A DNA stretch of 64,000 nucleotides from the NCBI GenBank assembly GCA_963824275.1, contig CAWGOT010000003.1, forward strand, positions 2,728,001 through 2,792,000, given 5' to 3'. This DNA is from JANXQG01 sp963824275 (lineage in GTDB: Bacteria; Planctomycetota; Planctomycetia; Pirellulales; Thermoguttaceae). Below, in pieces: positions 50,645 to 60,953 of the stretch. The notes beneath the pieces were generated by a model, which had not been told where the DNA came from, ran no database searches, and saw only the letters and a program-made list of their open reading frames with translations. The first letter of the stretch is position 1, and every line of letters begins with the position of its first letter. A program made the translations under genes and the position numbers.

Positions 50645-51362
50645 ATGGTGCTGCTGCTTCCATCCACACAAGATATTGATGCGACGGTCGTTGCGGAACT
50701 GGCCCTCTTCGGGGGGACGATTTCAGACCGTTTCGACGACGGAGAACGCTTGTTCCTTAGGGCACTTCTTCCCAGGAGCGACGAGGTGCTCCCGCAGGAC
50801 GTCGTCAAGGGCGGCATCGCCGTGCGGACTATCGGGCGGGAGATCGAAGTCTGCCCTTACTTGTTCCGCCAGGTCTGCCGCAACGGCGCGATCATGCCTC
50901 AAGTCTTCGAGTCTCAACGGATCGAGCGTGCAGACGTTGACGCTCCGTCCGAGGCCATCGAAGCCGTGGACGACCAGTTGCGCGGCGGTGCGGGCCTGCT
51001 CGGCGGCCGAGGCCTTCGCTCACGCCACGCGGCAAGTCAGGTTGGCCGCGACCAGGGAGGTCCCTCGCGGCATTTTCCACCTGCTGCTCTTCTCGTCCTT
51101 CCGTCGCGCGATTCCGGCGAACTTGCAAGAGGAGATCATGCGGTCATTCTTGGAGTCTGAGGATCATTCGGCTTTCGACCTCATGAACGCCGTGACCGCA
51201 GTCGCCCGAGATCAGCGCGACCCCGAGGTCCGTTGGCGGTTGGAGGAACTAGGCGGCGGTGTGCCAGCCCTGAAGTTCCCCGAAATTCGACCTGGCGATT
51301 CTGAAGCCGAACTCGGAGTTTTCGAGGTGCGAGAGCGGCTGGTATTGGCAGCCGGACGGTAG
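50645..51362 (+). CDS. Hypothetical protein; one frameshift
   Basis: About 238 residues, ATG 50645, preceded by AAGGAG. Frames join near 51000. 'TISDRFDDGERLFLRALLPR' and 'GGIAVRTIGREIEVCPYLFR' lie in the first part. 'FRRAIPANLQEEIMRSFL' and 'DHSAFDLMNAVTAVARDQRD' lie in the second, then 'RWRLEELGGGVPA'. The second part resembles DUF932-type phage/plasmid proteins ('FDLFNAVT' pattern), but I am not certain. No signal peptide. Confidence 0.5.
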
Positions 51363-51365
51363 CAT

Positions 51366-51460
51366 AAGATGAAAGGAAAATGGAAGAAAGGAAAATAAAT
51401 GGAAGCGATGTACGTCGTATTTGCGCCCTGATATTCCTTTCTGCCATTTTCCTTTCTTTC
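51366..51460. repeat. Dispersed imperfect palindrome, copy 2
   Basis: Matches the element at 31304-31407: left half gaaaggaaaataaatggaag, right half ccattttcctttct. The central part has a CGTCGTAT where the other copy has ACCGTATC. It begins 4 bases after the stop of the preceding gene. Confidence 0.7.
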
Positions 51461-51498
51461 AAAACCTCCATCCTTCATCCTTCATCCTTCCCCCCTCA

Positions 51499-54400
51499 TC
51501 ACTTCGCCTTTTCCGTCAGCATTCCTTCGATCGCTCGCTGCATGGGCGGGGATTGCAAGATGATCAGGCATTGCGAAATCGGGTCGAAATGGATCGCGCC
51601 GCCAGCGCCGCGCTCACCCCACTTCGCGCCGCTGAGACTCGTCTTGATGCGTTCGATCAAGGCCGCCTGCGGCTGGGCGGCCAGCAGCTTGCCCACGGGG
51701 TAGAACTCCAACTCCATCCGCGCGGCCGCGGCCTTGGGCGTGGTGACCTGCAACGTGCCGGCGTCGACAGCCCTCCAGGTCAGTTCCAACGGATCGAGCA
51801 ACTTCCCCAGGGCCTCGCCCTGCGAGAGCTTTTCGGCCCTGCAGGTGACGGCGGTGCTTTCTGAGATTGCGGCGGCCGCCAGCGCGGGGCGGTCGATGAG
51901 AATCTCCGTCCCCGTCGGATACTTGAACTGATTGAGAATGCTCGCCAGCGGCGCCGGCACGCTCACGTTGATGCTCGTCACGTGTCCCAGGATGGCACTG
52001 GCCTTCTCGGTCCGCGTCGTCAAGGCGAACCGCTTCGGATCGGAATGGCTCAATTGGCTCCGGGTCGCCAGGCCGCGGGCCACGCGGAGCTTCTCACAGA
52101 AGACGAGGATCCGGTAGTGGACCTGCCCGGTCTGTGTGATCCGCAAGACCTCGGGCGAGGCCTCCATCGTGCCCGGCCCTCCGGCGGGCTGCCACGATTC
52201 CGGCACGACGACCTTCTCGACCAAGGCCGCCAGATCGGCCGCCGCCTCGGCGTGGCTGCCGGTCAGGTCGTCAACCTTGTAGTTGACCGTTCGCAGGACC
52301 TGGCGGTGGTCGACAGGGCTGGTCAACACGATCTGCCCGTTCTCCACGCCCACGGCCATTCTACGTTGGGCGACAATCGCCTGCAGCGCCTTGCCGATCG
52401 TCGTCTTGGGGACGTCGATCGAGATCGGGTCGTGGAGCGAGACTCCCAGTTCCTCCAGGGCGTCGGGATCGAAGCTGACCGGCACGCTGCTCATCTCCGA
52501 GACGGTCTCGACCACCTCGTCCAGCGGCAGATTGGCGAACGACAGCTCGGCAATCGGCGCGTCGAGCAGGGCCTGCAACTTGGGGCCGGGCGCTTCTTGC
52601 GGCTTGACGGCCACTAGCGGTTTCGGGGCTGGGACCACGGGCGGTTTAGGACCTGGGACCGGTTTCGGCTGCACCACTTCCGGCGCCTTCGGCTCGACCT
52701 GCGTCATGTCGACCTCGTTGCCGCTGTGGACCGACGCCAGTTGCTCCAGCACGTGCGGATCGATGTCCTTCGAAATGAAACCGGCGTGGCCGTCGGCATA
52801 CCCGACCACCATGCCGTCGGGCTGGCCGCTGCCGAAGCCGTCGGGCCCGTTGATGTAGGGCTTGCGGGACAGCGGGCGAACGGTCGCCCGGCCGCCCTGG
52901 GCCCAGGGGCCGCATTGCTCCTGCACGCCCATGATGGCGATCGTATTGGCGCCGCCGCGAGGAAGGTCCTCCAGCCGCGTCTGCCGGCCATAGCCAAACA
53001 CGCCCGCGGCGGATCGTCGGCCGGCAACTGCGCGGCGTCGTCGCCCACGCCGGCCACGCCGACATAATGCGTCACGGGGTAGCCCTCCGGCGACGCGGCG
53101 GGCCCGAAGACCGGGTTGACCACCTCCGGCAGCGGCCGCTTGGTGAACGGCTGGTTGTGGGCGTTGTTCCAGTCGTAGCCCGACTCGACGTGCCAGTCGG
53201 GATGGCCGATATAGGGCAGGATCTCGGCGATCCAACTCACGCGGGTCTCCGGCCGCAGCATCATCACGCCGCTGGCGGCAGCCTCGGGAAATCGCGGCGG
53301 ACTCTGCGCCTTGGCGTATTTCAACAGCCCGCTGAGCAGGCCGCGGTGATTGCCCTCGTCGACCGTTCGCGCGGCCGCCAGCCAGTCGACCGTTCGCGCC
53401 GGGGAACCATCGGCCGCCGCGGCCGAGACCAGGAGCCCCGGCACGGCCCAGCCGAACTGCACGCGGACCATGCCGTCGGTCGCATCGCAACTCGCCGTGC
53501 GCATGGCGGCGAGCAAATCGTTCAGAACCTGCCCGTACTTGTCGAAGGCCGCACGGAATTCATCCACGCGCCGCTTGTATTCGTCCGCCGTCTCCAGCAG
53601 GCTCTTTTTCGGCGGGGGAATGTCCTTCAGCGCGGCGATGTGCGAGGGCAGCGCCTCGATCGCGGCATGCACCAGGTTCACGACCTGCAAGCGGGTCTCC
53701 TCGGCCTTCGCATCGCCGTTGCAGACCAGCCACAGCTCGCATCGCCGCTGGTCGCCTGATTGGACGGAAATCCCCAAGGCCGTGGGAGCGGCGCACAGTG
53801 CGTGCCACATCGGCTTGCCGGCGGGCCAGACATCGAGCAGGTTGACCGGCACCTTCCGGACCTCCGTTCGCGGCGGCGCGAGATCGGCCATCACGGCCAG
53901 GTCGCCGCCGGGCGAGAGATTCTTGAGCAGGAGCTCCATCGGTCCGCTGGCCAGGGTGGCGTCGCCGCCGCGCGCGACCAGCTTCCGCAAGGCGTCTTCA
54001 CTGCCTGTCACGATGGTATGGGCATCGACCGCCAGCGACGGATACGGCCAGGGATGCCCCGCGGCGGCCGGCGAGCGGTGAGATTCGGCCCCAGGGCGAT
54101 GCTCTCCGTGCCCTCGCCCGTGGGCAAGAGCCGGTTGGCGTCGATGTCTTCTCCCAGTTCGAGGACGACCACGCAACTCCCGGCACAGTTGGCCGGATCG
54201 GTTGCGGCCCAGGTCAAACGGCGGACTTGCTCCGGCCCTAGATGCAGACCGAGCAATAGCGCCTGGCTCGCCGGCTGCCACCAATCGCCGAGAAAACCCA
54301 GCGATTTCATTGCCGAAGGCTCTCCTGCCAGGCGCGACAGACGGAGGTCGACTAGCAACAACGTCTGCTCGGGCAGCCATCGGCGATTGAACTGCGCGAC

Positions 54401-55140
54401 AGGCAAGGGCGGCTGGGAGTTGGTGTCGGGTCCCGCGGGATTGGACTGAGCGGGATCGACGACCGGATCGTTGGGTTTTGGTCCGCGACATGGCGGCGAT
54501 TGGAAATGACGGTCCAGGCCGTCAGCACACAGGCCGCACCGACCAGACCGGAAACCGCCAGCACAGCCACGCGTCCCCAAAGCGAGCGCGTGAGCGAGGT
54601 CAGGAAAGTCTCGCCGGCAACCACTTCCGGCAGTTCGAAAGGCGTGAAGGTCGGTGGGGCAACTGCCGGGGCAGCGGGGGCCGCGGATGCAGGGATCGGT
54701 GCAGGAGTCTCTGCCACGCTCGGCGATGCAACCGGTGTCGCAGCATGTGGAGCGCTCACGCCGGCTGCCGTGATAGGAAGCAGAATCGGCGGCGGAGAAC
54801 AGGGAGCAGGGACCGGGGAAGACGTGGGGACGCGGGGACGCGAAGACGCGGGGATCTCCCCGCCTCCGTGTCCCCGCGTCTCCGTGTCCCCACGTCTTTC
54901 CTGCTCCGTGCTCCCCGCCCCCTGCCAGGTACCCTCTGGGCGGCTCCCTGGCTGGGCTGGCAAATCCTTGTCAGGCGGCGGAGGCGGCTCCTCCGAGAAC
55001 ACCCACCCTTCAGGAGGGGCGATCAAAACCATGCTGCCACATTTGGGGCATTCCAGAATCTCCCCAATGGCTTCCTTATTCCGCACCGCCAGCCGGGCCC
55101 GGCATGTCGTGCAAGAAACAGAGAATAGTGGCTTTTCCAC
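51499..55140 (-). CDS. DUF1559 protein with zinc ribbon, transmembrane segment and STN-like domain; frameshifts
   Basis: About 1215 codons, ATG 55140. The N-terminus has two CxxC pairs ('SCTTCRARLAVRNKEA', 'LECPKCGSMVLIAPP'), a proline-rich linker, and a membrane segment ('VAVLAVSGLVGAACVLTAW'). Frames join near 54440, 54085 and 53010. The middle has a DUF1559-like region ('SWIAEILPYIGHPDWHVESG', 'YVGVAGVGDDAAQLP', 'PDGMVVGYADGHAGFISKDI'). The C-terminal part resembles secretin/TonB short N-terminal domains ('LPLDEVVETVSEMSSVPVSF', repeated later as 'LASILNQFKYPTGTEILIDR'). DUF1559 is characteristic of planctomycetes and related to type II secretion pseudopilins. An envelope-linked assembly role is inference. 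Confidence 0.78.
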
Positions 55141-55292
55141 GGTTCCGCCTCAACCCACCTGGGCAGACCATCGCCCTTGACCGACGATCTGCGGTACGCC
55201 GCCTTGTAGGCAATTGTACGGCGCAGAGCGTCGTTTGTCATGCGGGGGCCAAAGTAGCGGGTACCCGGTGCCTGCTACTTTGCCGCTTAGGG

Positions 55293-58200
55293 CTAGCTCA
55301 ACGCCAGCACCAGGTCGACCAGCGCCGGGGCCGGCTTGGCGACGGCCTTCTTCGTAGTCTGCGCTGCTGCCGCGGCGGCAGTCACGTTGATGACGTGTGA
55401 CGAGCCCAGGTTGGTCGTGGCAAAGACCCTTGCCGGGGTGGCCGCCGAAGACGTTGGCAGGATGGTCCTCAGCAGCGCGCCCTTCTTGTTATAAATCCAG
55501 ACCCTGCTGAAGAACTCCGACTCTGCGGCGATCCCCACGTCGGAGAAATCGACGACCGACGACGAACTGGAAGTGCTGACCACCGGGGCGCTGGTCGAGG
55601 CGTCGAAGATGGCAGAGCCATTCACGCCCGGCGACGCCACGGCAGCCGTCTTGCTGAAGTTCAGCGCCACCGCGCAATAGTTGGCTCCGGTCAGGCTGGA
55701 ATCGTTCGCAGAGCCGACGAACATACTGTTGGCCACATTATCGTTGAAGACCACGGAGTCGGTGCTGCCCATGCCGGCGTTGATCGTGGTGTTGGCAAAG
55801 CTCATTGCGGTGACCGTGAGATTTCCGCTGTGGAAGATGGTCTCGGTCGGCCAGACTTCCGCCGTCTCGCCCTTGCCCCTGCCCTGGATGGTCAGCTTGT
55901 TGCTGCCGGCCAGGCCGTTGAGGTTCAGCGTCGTGACGCTCGACCCGATGGTCTGACTCTTGCCATTAACCGTGAGGACCCAGGTGTTGGGGAGTTTGCC
56001 CGGCGCGAGCTGCACGGTGTCATTACCGGGCGTGCCGCTTACCGTGAGGCTCGTCGGGGCGCTCGCCGCTGCGATGGACGGCGCGGCGGCTACCCGGGCC
56101 GTGGTGGGCAGGGCAGCGACTTTCGCCAAGGCGCCGCTGGTGGAAGTCACCGAAGTCGTGGGAACGGGAGTGACCGATCCGCTCAGGGTCGCCGCCGGGA
56201 AGTAGCCGGTCAGCGGCACGCCGATCGAACTGCCGAACTCGTACTCGACCGGAGTGAAGGCCGTGGTCCGGCCGTTGAGCGGGGTCCCGCCCGAAGGCAG
56301 GAAGTACCAGTCGGCCGTCGTGGCGGTGGAAAGCGGGTTGCCGGGCACCCACAGGCCCAGATCGGAGATCGGATCGCCGGTGGTCGAGTTCGTGGCCCCG
56401 TCGATATCGGCGGCCACGGGCCGCGCGCCGGCCCCGGTGAAGCTCAAGGGCACGATGGTGTCGATCTCGTCGTACTTGTTGGCGCCAAAGGAGACGTAGA
56501 AGTTTCCGTTGCTGAAGACGGCCAGATCGGCAGTTCCGACGCCGCTGAAATCGCCCACGACCGGTTCGCCCCTCGGCCCGCCAAACGCCGACCAGTTCAC
56601 TACCGTGGGCGTGCCCAGCGTGATCAGGCCGTTGCTGAGACTGACGGGCATCAGATACCACTGCGTGCCGGTGAAGATCCCCACGTCGTCGCCGGTCCCC
56701 GTAAGACCATAAAATGCGCCGGCCACGGGCAGGCCCGCAGCTTGAACGGGCGAGACGACCGTTTGCACTTTGCCGCTTTCGGTCTGGAAGAGGAAACGAT
56801 ACTGGCCGCCGCTGAGACCGTAGGCGGCCAGCTTGCTGTAGCCGTCGGCAGTGCCCGTGGAGGGGTCGACAAAGTTGCCCGCGAAGACCGTGTCGGTGGC
56901 CCTCAGGCCGGAGAACGGCGCGACCGTGTTGGTGGCCTGCGAGGAGGAATTCAAATCGTAGGTCTGGATTCCCCCGGTCAACTGCGTGGCCAGGACCAGT
57001 CCGCCCTGCACGGTGAACGTGACCGTGTAATTGCCGCTGCCGGCCACCCCGGTGCCAAGGCCGTCCAGCGCCGTGCCGGCGCTGTTCTCCAAGCTGTCGG
57101 AAACGGTCAGCGTATACGTATCGTCCGGCAAGGGGCTGGCGAAGTCCAGTTGCACCTGGGTGGTGCCGACGGCGATGGAAGGCGGGTTCAAGTAGTTACT
57201 CCCCGAGGCGATGCTAATCGCCCCTCCACTGGCCCCGACCAAGCTGAAATAATTGCTGGAGCTGGAGAAGATGCTGCTGTCGACCGCCGCGAAGTCGGGA
57301 TTGAACGTGCCCACGACCGACGCGTTCGCCGACGCCGTAGCGTCGGTGAACGCGATGTCCAGGCCGGTGGTCGACGGCGTGGGACCCGAGGTAGCCGAAG
57401 TAACCGACTGCCCGTTCGACGCGAAGGTCACGCTCGACACGGTGGGAGCGGCCGTGTCGACGAAGACGTTGAGCGTGTCGGCCGTGCCGGCGATGCCCGA
57501 CGTATTGACGGCCTGCGCGACCAGCGTCCGCGCGCCGTCGGTCGTGGAGGAGACCGAAGGGTCGTTGAGACTGGTCGCCAGGGTCACGCTCCAGGTGGCC
57601 GTCGTGGCGGGATTCGTGCCCGGCACGGTGGTCGTGCCCAGCAGTTGTCCGCTGGTGCTGCCGGAATAAATGTTGATCGTGCTGGTTTCGGGGGCCGTGC
57701 CCGTGAGCGTCGGCAGCACGACGTTGGTGACGTTGTCGGTCAAGGTCGCCGCGTCGGCGGCCACGCCCGAATCGCTGCCGCTGGCCAAGGCCAGGCCGGT
57801 AACGGCCGGCGCGGTCTGCACCACGAACTGCGCCGAGAATGAGCCGCTGCCGGGAGTGCCGTTGCCCGAGGGCAGGACGATGGTATCCGTGCCGGTGTCC
57901 GTCGTGGTCACCAGGCCGTCCAGCGCGTTGCCCGCGTCGCTTTCCAACTTGTCGGAAATATCGAGCGTATAGGTATCGTCCGGCAGGGCGCTGGCGAAAT
58001 TCAATTGCACCTCCGTGGTGCCCGTGGCCCCGTTGGGATCGTTCGTGTAGGTCACGGAGGAGATGGGAATGTTGCCTTGATTCGCGCCCGTCAAGGAATA
58101 GTTGCTGGTCTCCTGGGCCAGCACGCTATTGATCGCCGCGAAGGTCGGCAGGGCCGTCGCGTTCGCCTCCGCCGTACTGTCGGTGAACGTGATGTCCAAG

Positions 58201-58799
58201 GCGGTGGTCGCGGCGGTGGGGCCGGTGGGAGTCCGCAGGAAAACATCCTGCCCGTTGGCCGTCACGCTCGCAACTTGGGGGCCGACCGTGTCGAGGACGA
58301 TGTCCAGCGTCGCGACCACGCTGGTGTTCTGGCCGGCGACGGCCTGCGCGAATAACGTCCGCGGGCCGTCAATCGTGGACGAGACGGCCGCTTCATTGAG
58401 ACTGACGGTCGAGGGGATCGACCAGTTGCCGCCGGCGGCCGCGGTCACGGTCGTCGTGCCCAGCAGTTGGTCGGTGCCGACTTCCAGAACGCCATCGCCG
58501 TTGGTATCGACATAGACGTTGACCGTGGCGGCTTCCGAAACGTTGCCGGTGAGGGTCGGCATCACCACGTTGGTAATGTCGTCGGTCAAGGTGGCCGGGG
58601 CAGCCGCAACGCCCGAATCGCTGCCGGCGGCCAGCGCGAAGCCGGTAATGACCGGTGCGGCGGCCAGCATCGTCCGCTTTTCAAGCGACTCAACTCTCAA
58701 GATGCGCTCGGCCAGAGGGCGAGCCGTGGTCCGCGAATTGCCGCGTCGCGACGGGCGCAGCGGGGAAGCCGACCGGGAAAACAAACGATAAAAACTCAT
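55293..58799 (-). CDS. Large exported protein with Ig-like and FG-GAP-like repeats, planctomycete sorting motif
   Basis: Intact, 1168 residues, ATG 58799. The N-terminal 'RVESLEKRTMLAA' (about 34-46) is the planctomycete extracellular-protein motif preceding the cleavage region. Two bacterial Ig-like units follow ('VTGLALASGSDSGVA', 'SVTFASNGQSVTSATS', each with 'LPDDTYTL' and 'VQLNFASALP'-like segments). Then FG-GAP-like repeats ('GTADLAVFSNGNFYVSFGAN', 'VAADIDGATN') and a RHS/calcium-like C-terminal stretch with 'VSGTPGNDTVQL'. A secreted or surface-attached protein, low in Lys. The Thr/Ser/Val-rich repeats and the lack of frameshifts contrast with its neighbours. The binding partner is unknown. 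Confidence 0.9.
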   Translation of the reverse strand: MSFYRLFSRSASPLRPSRRGNSRTTARPLAERILRVESLEKRTMLAAAPVITGFALAAGSDSGVAAAPATLTDDITNVVMPTLTGNVSEAATVNVYVDTNGDGVLEVGTDQLLGTTTVTAAAGGNWSIPSTVSLNEAAVSSTIDGPRTLFAQAVAGQNTSVVATLDIVLDTVGPQVASVTANGQDVFLRTPTGPTAATTALDITFTDSTAEANATALPTFAAINSVLAQETSNYSLTGANQGNIPISSVTYTNDPNGATGTTEVQLNFASALPDDTYTLDISDKLESDAGNALDGLVTTTDTGTDTIVLPSGNGTPGSGSFSAQFVVQTAPAVTGLALASGSDSGVAADAATLTDNVTNVVLPTLTGTAPETSTINIYSGSTSGQLLGTTTVPGTNPATTATWSVTLATSLNDPSVSSTTDGARTLVAQAVNTSGIAGTADTLNVFVDTAAPTVSSVTFASNGQSVTSATSGPTPSTTGLDIAFTDATASANASVVGTFNPDFAAVDSSIFSSSSNYFSLVGASGGAISIASGSNYLNPPSIAVGTTQVQLDFASPLPDDTYTLTVSDSLENSAGTALDGLGTGVAGSGNYTVTFTVQGGLVLATQLTGGIQTYDLNSSSQATNTVAPFSGLRATDTVFAGNFVDPSTGTADGYSKLAAYGLSGGQYRFLFQTESGKVQTVVSPVQAAGLPVAGAFYGLTGTGDDVGIFTGTQWYLMPVSLSNGLITLGTPTVVNWSAFGGPRGEPVVGDFSGVGTADLAVFSNGNFYVSFGANKYDEIDTIVPLSFTGAGARPVAADIDGATNSTTGDPISDLGLWVPGNPLSTATTADWYFLPSGGTPLNGRTTAFTPVEYEFGSSIGVPLTGYFPAATLSGSVTPVPTTSVTSTSGALAKVAALPTTARVAAAPSIAAASAPTSLTVSGTPGNDTVQLAPGKLPNTWVLTVNGKSQTIGSSVTTLNLNGLAGSNKLTIQGRGKGETAEVWPTETIFHSGNLTVTAMSFANTTINAGMGSTDSVVFNDNVANSMFVGSANDSSLTGANYCAVALNFSKTAAVASPGVNGSAIFDASTSAPVVSTSSSSSVVDFSDVGIAAESEFFSRVWIYNKKGALLRTILPTSSAATPARVFATTNLGSSHVINVTAAAAAAQTTKKAVAKPAPALVDLVLALS

Positions 58800-59123
58800 C
58801 TTCGGGCCCTCTCTCTAGGATCTCTGCGGTCTGAAAAACCAGGTGCTTTGGCAAAACTCTGCCGATTATCGACGAATTGGCATTAGATACTAATTAATTG
58901 GGCCAACTCGAAATGTCAAACAAGAAATTCGCTCGAGTGGGCTATCTGCGTCGTGCCAGGCAGAAACATGCGAGAAACGGAGAGGAAACAAATTGCAGTG
59001 CATGACTCGCATGTAGTGCTTTCGTTTCCGCTTGTGGAGCGAGACCGGGCCGCCACCATCATGGCAAAGTCAGAAGGGACACGCTCGGCCCATCACGGCG
59101 GAGCGTGATGAGTACGGGCCGGT
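58800..59123. other. Intergenic region upstream of the surface protein
   Basis: 324 bases without a supported gene. It includes the probable promoter of the surface protein in an A/T-rich stretch (about 58885-58935, e.g. 'tagatactaattaattggg') and, near larE, the 26-base repeat at 59091-59116. Confidence 0.5.
59091..59116. repeat. 26-base repeat shared with the 6496 hairpin
   Basis: Identical to 6496-6521. The first 20 bases are partially self-complementary (CATCACGG ... GTGATG). It lies 8 bases downstream of the larE stop, as the other copy lies at the stop of the RNase Z-like gene. Only one arm is present here. Confidence 0.85.
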
Positions 59124-59972
59124 TCAGCGCGCGATCGTCAGGCTCTCGACCGCCAGCACGGCGTTCAGACTGCCGCTGCGAAAACCTTCCAGGTCCACGG
59201 ACACGAACTTGAAGCCCAGCGACTTGAGCTTCTCGACAACCTCCTCGCGGAAGCCCAGCTCGAAGAATCGCGGCAAGGCCTCGGGCGAGACCTCGATCCG
59301 CGCCATGTCGCCCTTGTGATAGCGGACCCTCAAGGGCTGAAAACCAAGCTCGCGGAGGAACCGTTCGGCGCCGCCGATCATCGCTAGCCGCTCGGGCGTC
59401 ACCGTCTCGCCATAGGCGATGCGGCTGCTCAGGCAGGGCGTGGCCGGCTTGTCCCAGATGGGCAGCTCCCAGGCGACGGCCAACTGGCGGATCTCGGCCT
59501 TCGTCAGCTCGCACTCGGCCAAAGGGCTGCGGACCTGCCGCTCGCGGCCGGCCTGCATGCCGGGCCGATGTTCCGCATGGTCGTCGTGATTTGTGCCGTC
59601 GCAGACCACGGCCACGCCCAACCGCTCGGCAAGCTGCCGGACCTTGACGAACAACTCGGTCTTGCAGAAGTAGCAGCGATTGCCCTTGTTCGCCTGATAG
59701 CCGGGGATGGACAGTTCGTCGGTCTGCAGCACTTCGTGGCGGATGCCGATCTGCTCGGCCAGCGCGATGCACTCGTCCAACTCGCCCCCGGCCAGGCTTT
59801 CGCTCACGCCCGTGACCGCCACGGCCCGATCGCCCAAGGCGAGTTGCGCCGCCTTGGCCACGACCGTGCTATCCAATCCGCCGGAGAAGGCCACCGCGCA
59901 ACTGCCGTAACTTTCCAGGAGCGCGAGCAAACGGTCGCGTTTGGCATTGAGATCGGTAGAGAGAGGCAACAT
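59124..59972 (-). CDS. larE: ATP-dependent sacrificial sulfur transferase LarE
   Basis: Intact, 282 residues, ATG 59972. PP-loop 'FSGGLDSTVV' (29-38), 'GNRCYFCK' (C100, C103) and 'CLSSRIAYGE' (Cys 180), the sacrificial cysteine of LarE that gives its sulfur to the nickel-pincer cofactor of lactate racemase. The position of the cysteines and overall length fit the family. No larA/larB/larC lies in the window; LarE-like proteins also serve other enzymes, so the final recipient is unclear. Confidence 0.9.
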   Translation of the reverse strand: MLPLSTDLNAKRDRLLALLESYGSCAVAFSGGLDSTVVAKAAQLALGDRAVAVTGVSESLAGGELDECIALAEQIGIRHEVLQTDELSIPGYQANKGNRCYFCKTELFVKVRQLAERLGVAVVCDGTNHDDHAEHRPGMQAGRERQVRSPLAECELTKAEIRQLAVAWELPIWDKPATPCLSSRIAYGETVTPERLAMIGGAERFLRELGFQPLRVRYHKGDMARIEVSPEALPRFFELGFREEVVEKLKSLGFKFVSVDLEGFRSGSLNAVLAVESLTIAR

Positions 59973-60485
59973 GGCGGTACCCAGAGGCTACGGGCAGCGG
60001 GGAAAATCCGAAATCCGAATATCGAAATCCGAAACAAATTCAGAATGAATGAACCAAACAAATTCAAAATGAATGAGGCGGGAATAACCGTTTTGAATTT
60101 TGATTATTCGAATTTTAGAATTTGTTTCGAATTTCGGATTTGGATATTCGGATTTTTTCTTAACGCTCGGTCCCCTGTCCGTCAAATGAACGAAAAAGTC
60201 CTCCGCCGCAATGCCGTGGGGATGGGTTTTTGAGAGCCCGTTTTGCTTAAGGGGGCGCCTGGAGCCCGGGTTGTGTGATCCGTTGCCGGCACGAGGCCGG
60301 TCAGCGGCTATACACGCGGCCAGGTTCTATATTTCAGGTACCCTACGGGCATCTTATCGGCTCACCAAAAATGTGCATCAACATCACGAGCATGGAAGAG
60401 GACAAGACTATCTTACCAGGATCGGGTCCCGCCGGCAAGCCACCACTCGAAAATCCCCCGAGTGGTGGATTAGAAACCTCGCCGC
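59973..60485. other. Intergenic region with A/T-rich inverted repeat
   Basis: 513 bases upstream of larE and downstream of tadA. It contains the A/T-rich palindrome at 60003-60155. From 60230 to 60480 no gene or repeat is supported. Confidence 0.5.
60003..60155. repeat. A/T-rich imperfect inverted repeat
   Basis: Left half 60003-60041 contains repeated AAATCCGAA motifs, paired with TTCGGATTT motifs at 60113-60155. Short tandem units (aaaatccg, aaatccgaat) lie within each arm. The base composition is very different from the surroundings (mostly A/T). The type is common in planctomycete intergenic DNA. Confidence 0.8.
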
Positions 60486-60953
60486 CTACTTCTTCCCCAG
60501 CCTCCGTTGCTGTTGGAAAAACTGCGAGAGGATCTGGCCGCAGGGCTCGGCCAGAACCCCGGGCACGATCTGGCAGCGATGGTTCAATCGCGGATCGTCC
60601 AGCAGGCTGAAAAGCGTCCGCACCGCACCGGCCTTGGGATCGGCCGCGCCGTAAACGACCGTGGAAATCCGCGCCTGCAAGATCGCCCCGGCACACATCG
60701 GACAGGGCTCGAGCGTGGCGTACAGCGTGCAACCGTCCAGACGCCAGCACGCCAGGGCGGCGGCCGCCTGCGTGATGGCAATCATCTCGGCGTGGGCGGT
60801 CGGATCGTGCAATTGCTCCCGCTGGTTGTGGGCCGCGGCGAGCACGCGGTTCTCACGCACGATGATCGCGCCGATCGGGACTTCCTCCTCCGCCAGCGCC
60901 GCCCGCGCCTCCTCCAACGCCAGTCGCATGTACGCTTCGTGCATCACACTCAC
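60486..60953 (-). CDS. tadA: tRNA adenosine(34) deaminase TadA
   Basis: Intact, 155 residues. Start GTG 60953 overlaps the previous gene's stop (GTGA); ATG 60944 is a shorter option. Zinc and active-site residues: 'HAEMIAI' (H54, E56) and 'LEPCPMCAGA' (C84, C87). 'NQREQLHDPTAHAE' and 'RISTVVYGAADPKAG' are typical of TadA, which converts A34 to inosine in tRNA-Arg. Coupled to the upstream gene by overlap. Confidence 0.93.
   Translation of the reverse strand: MSVMHEAYMRLALEEARAALAEEEVPIGAIIVRENRVLAAAHNQREQLHDPTAHAEMIAITQAAAALACWRLDGCTLYATLEPCPMCAGAILQARISTVVYGAADPKAGAVRTLFSLLDDPRLNHRCQIVPGVLAEPCGQILSQFFQQQRRLGKK

Noticed and set aside
55830..57842. 670-codon plus-strand frame opposite the surface protein
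   Set aside because: Arg/Gly-rich shadow of repeat-rich coding sequence on the other strand.
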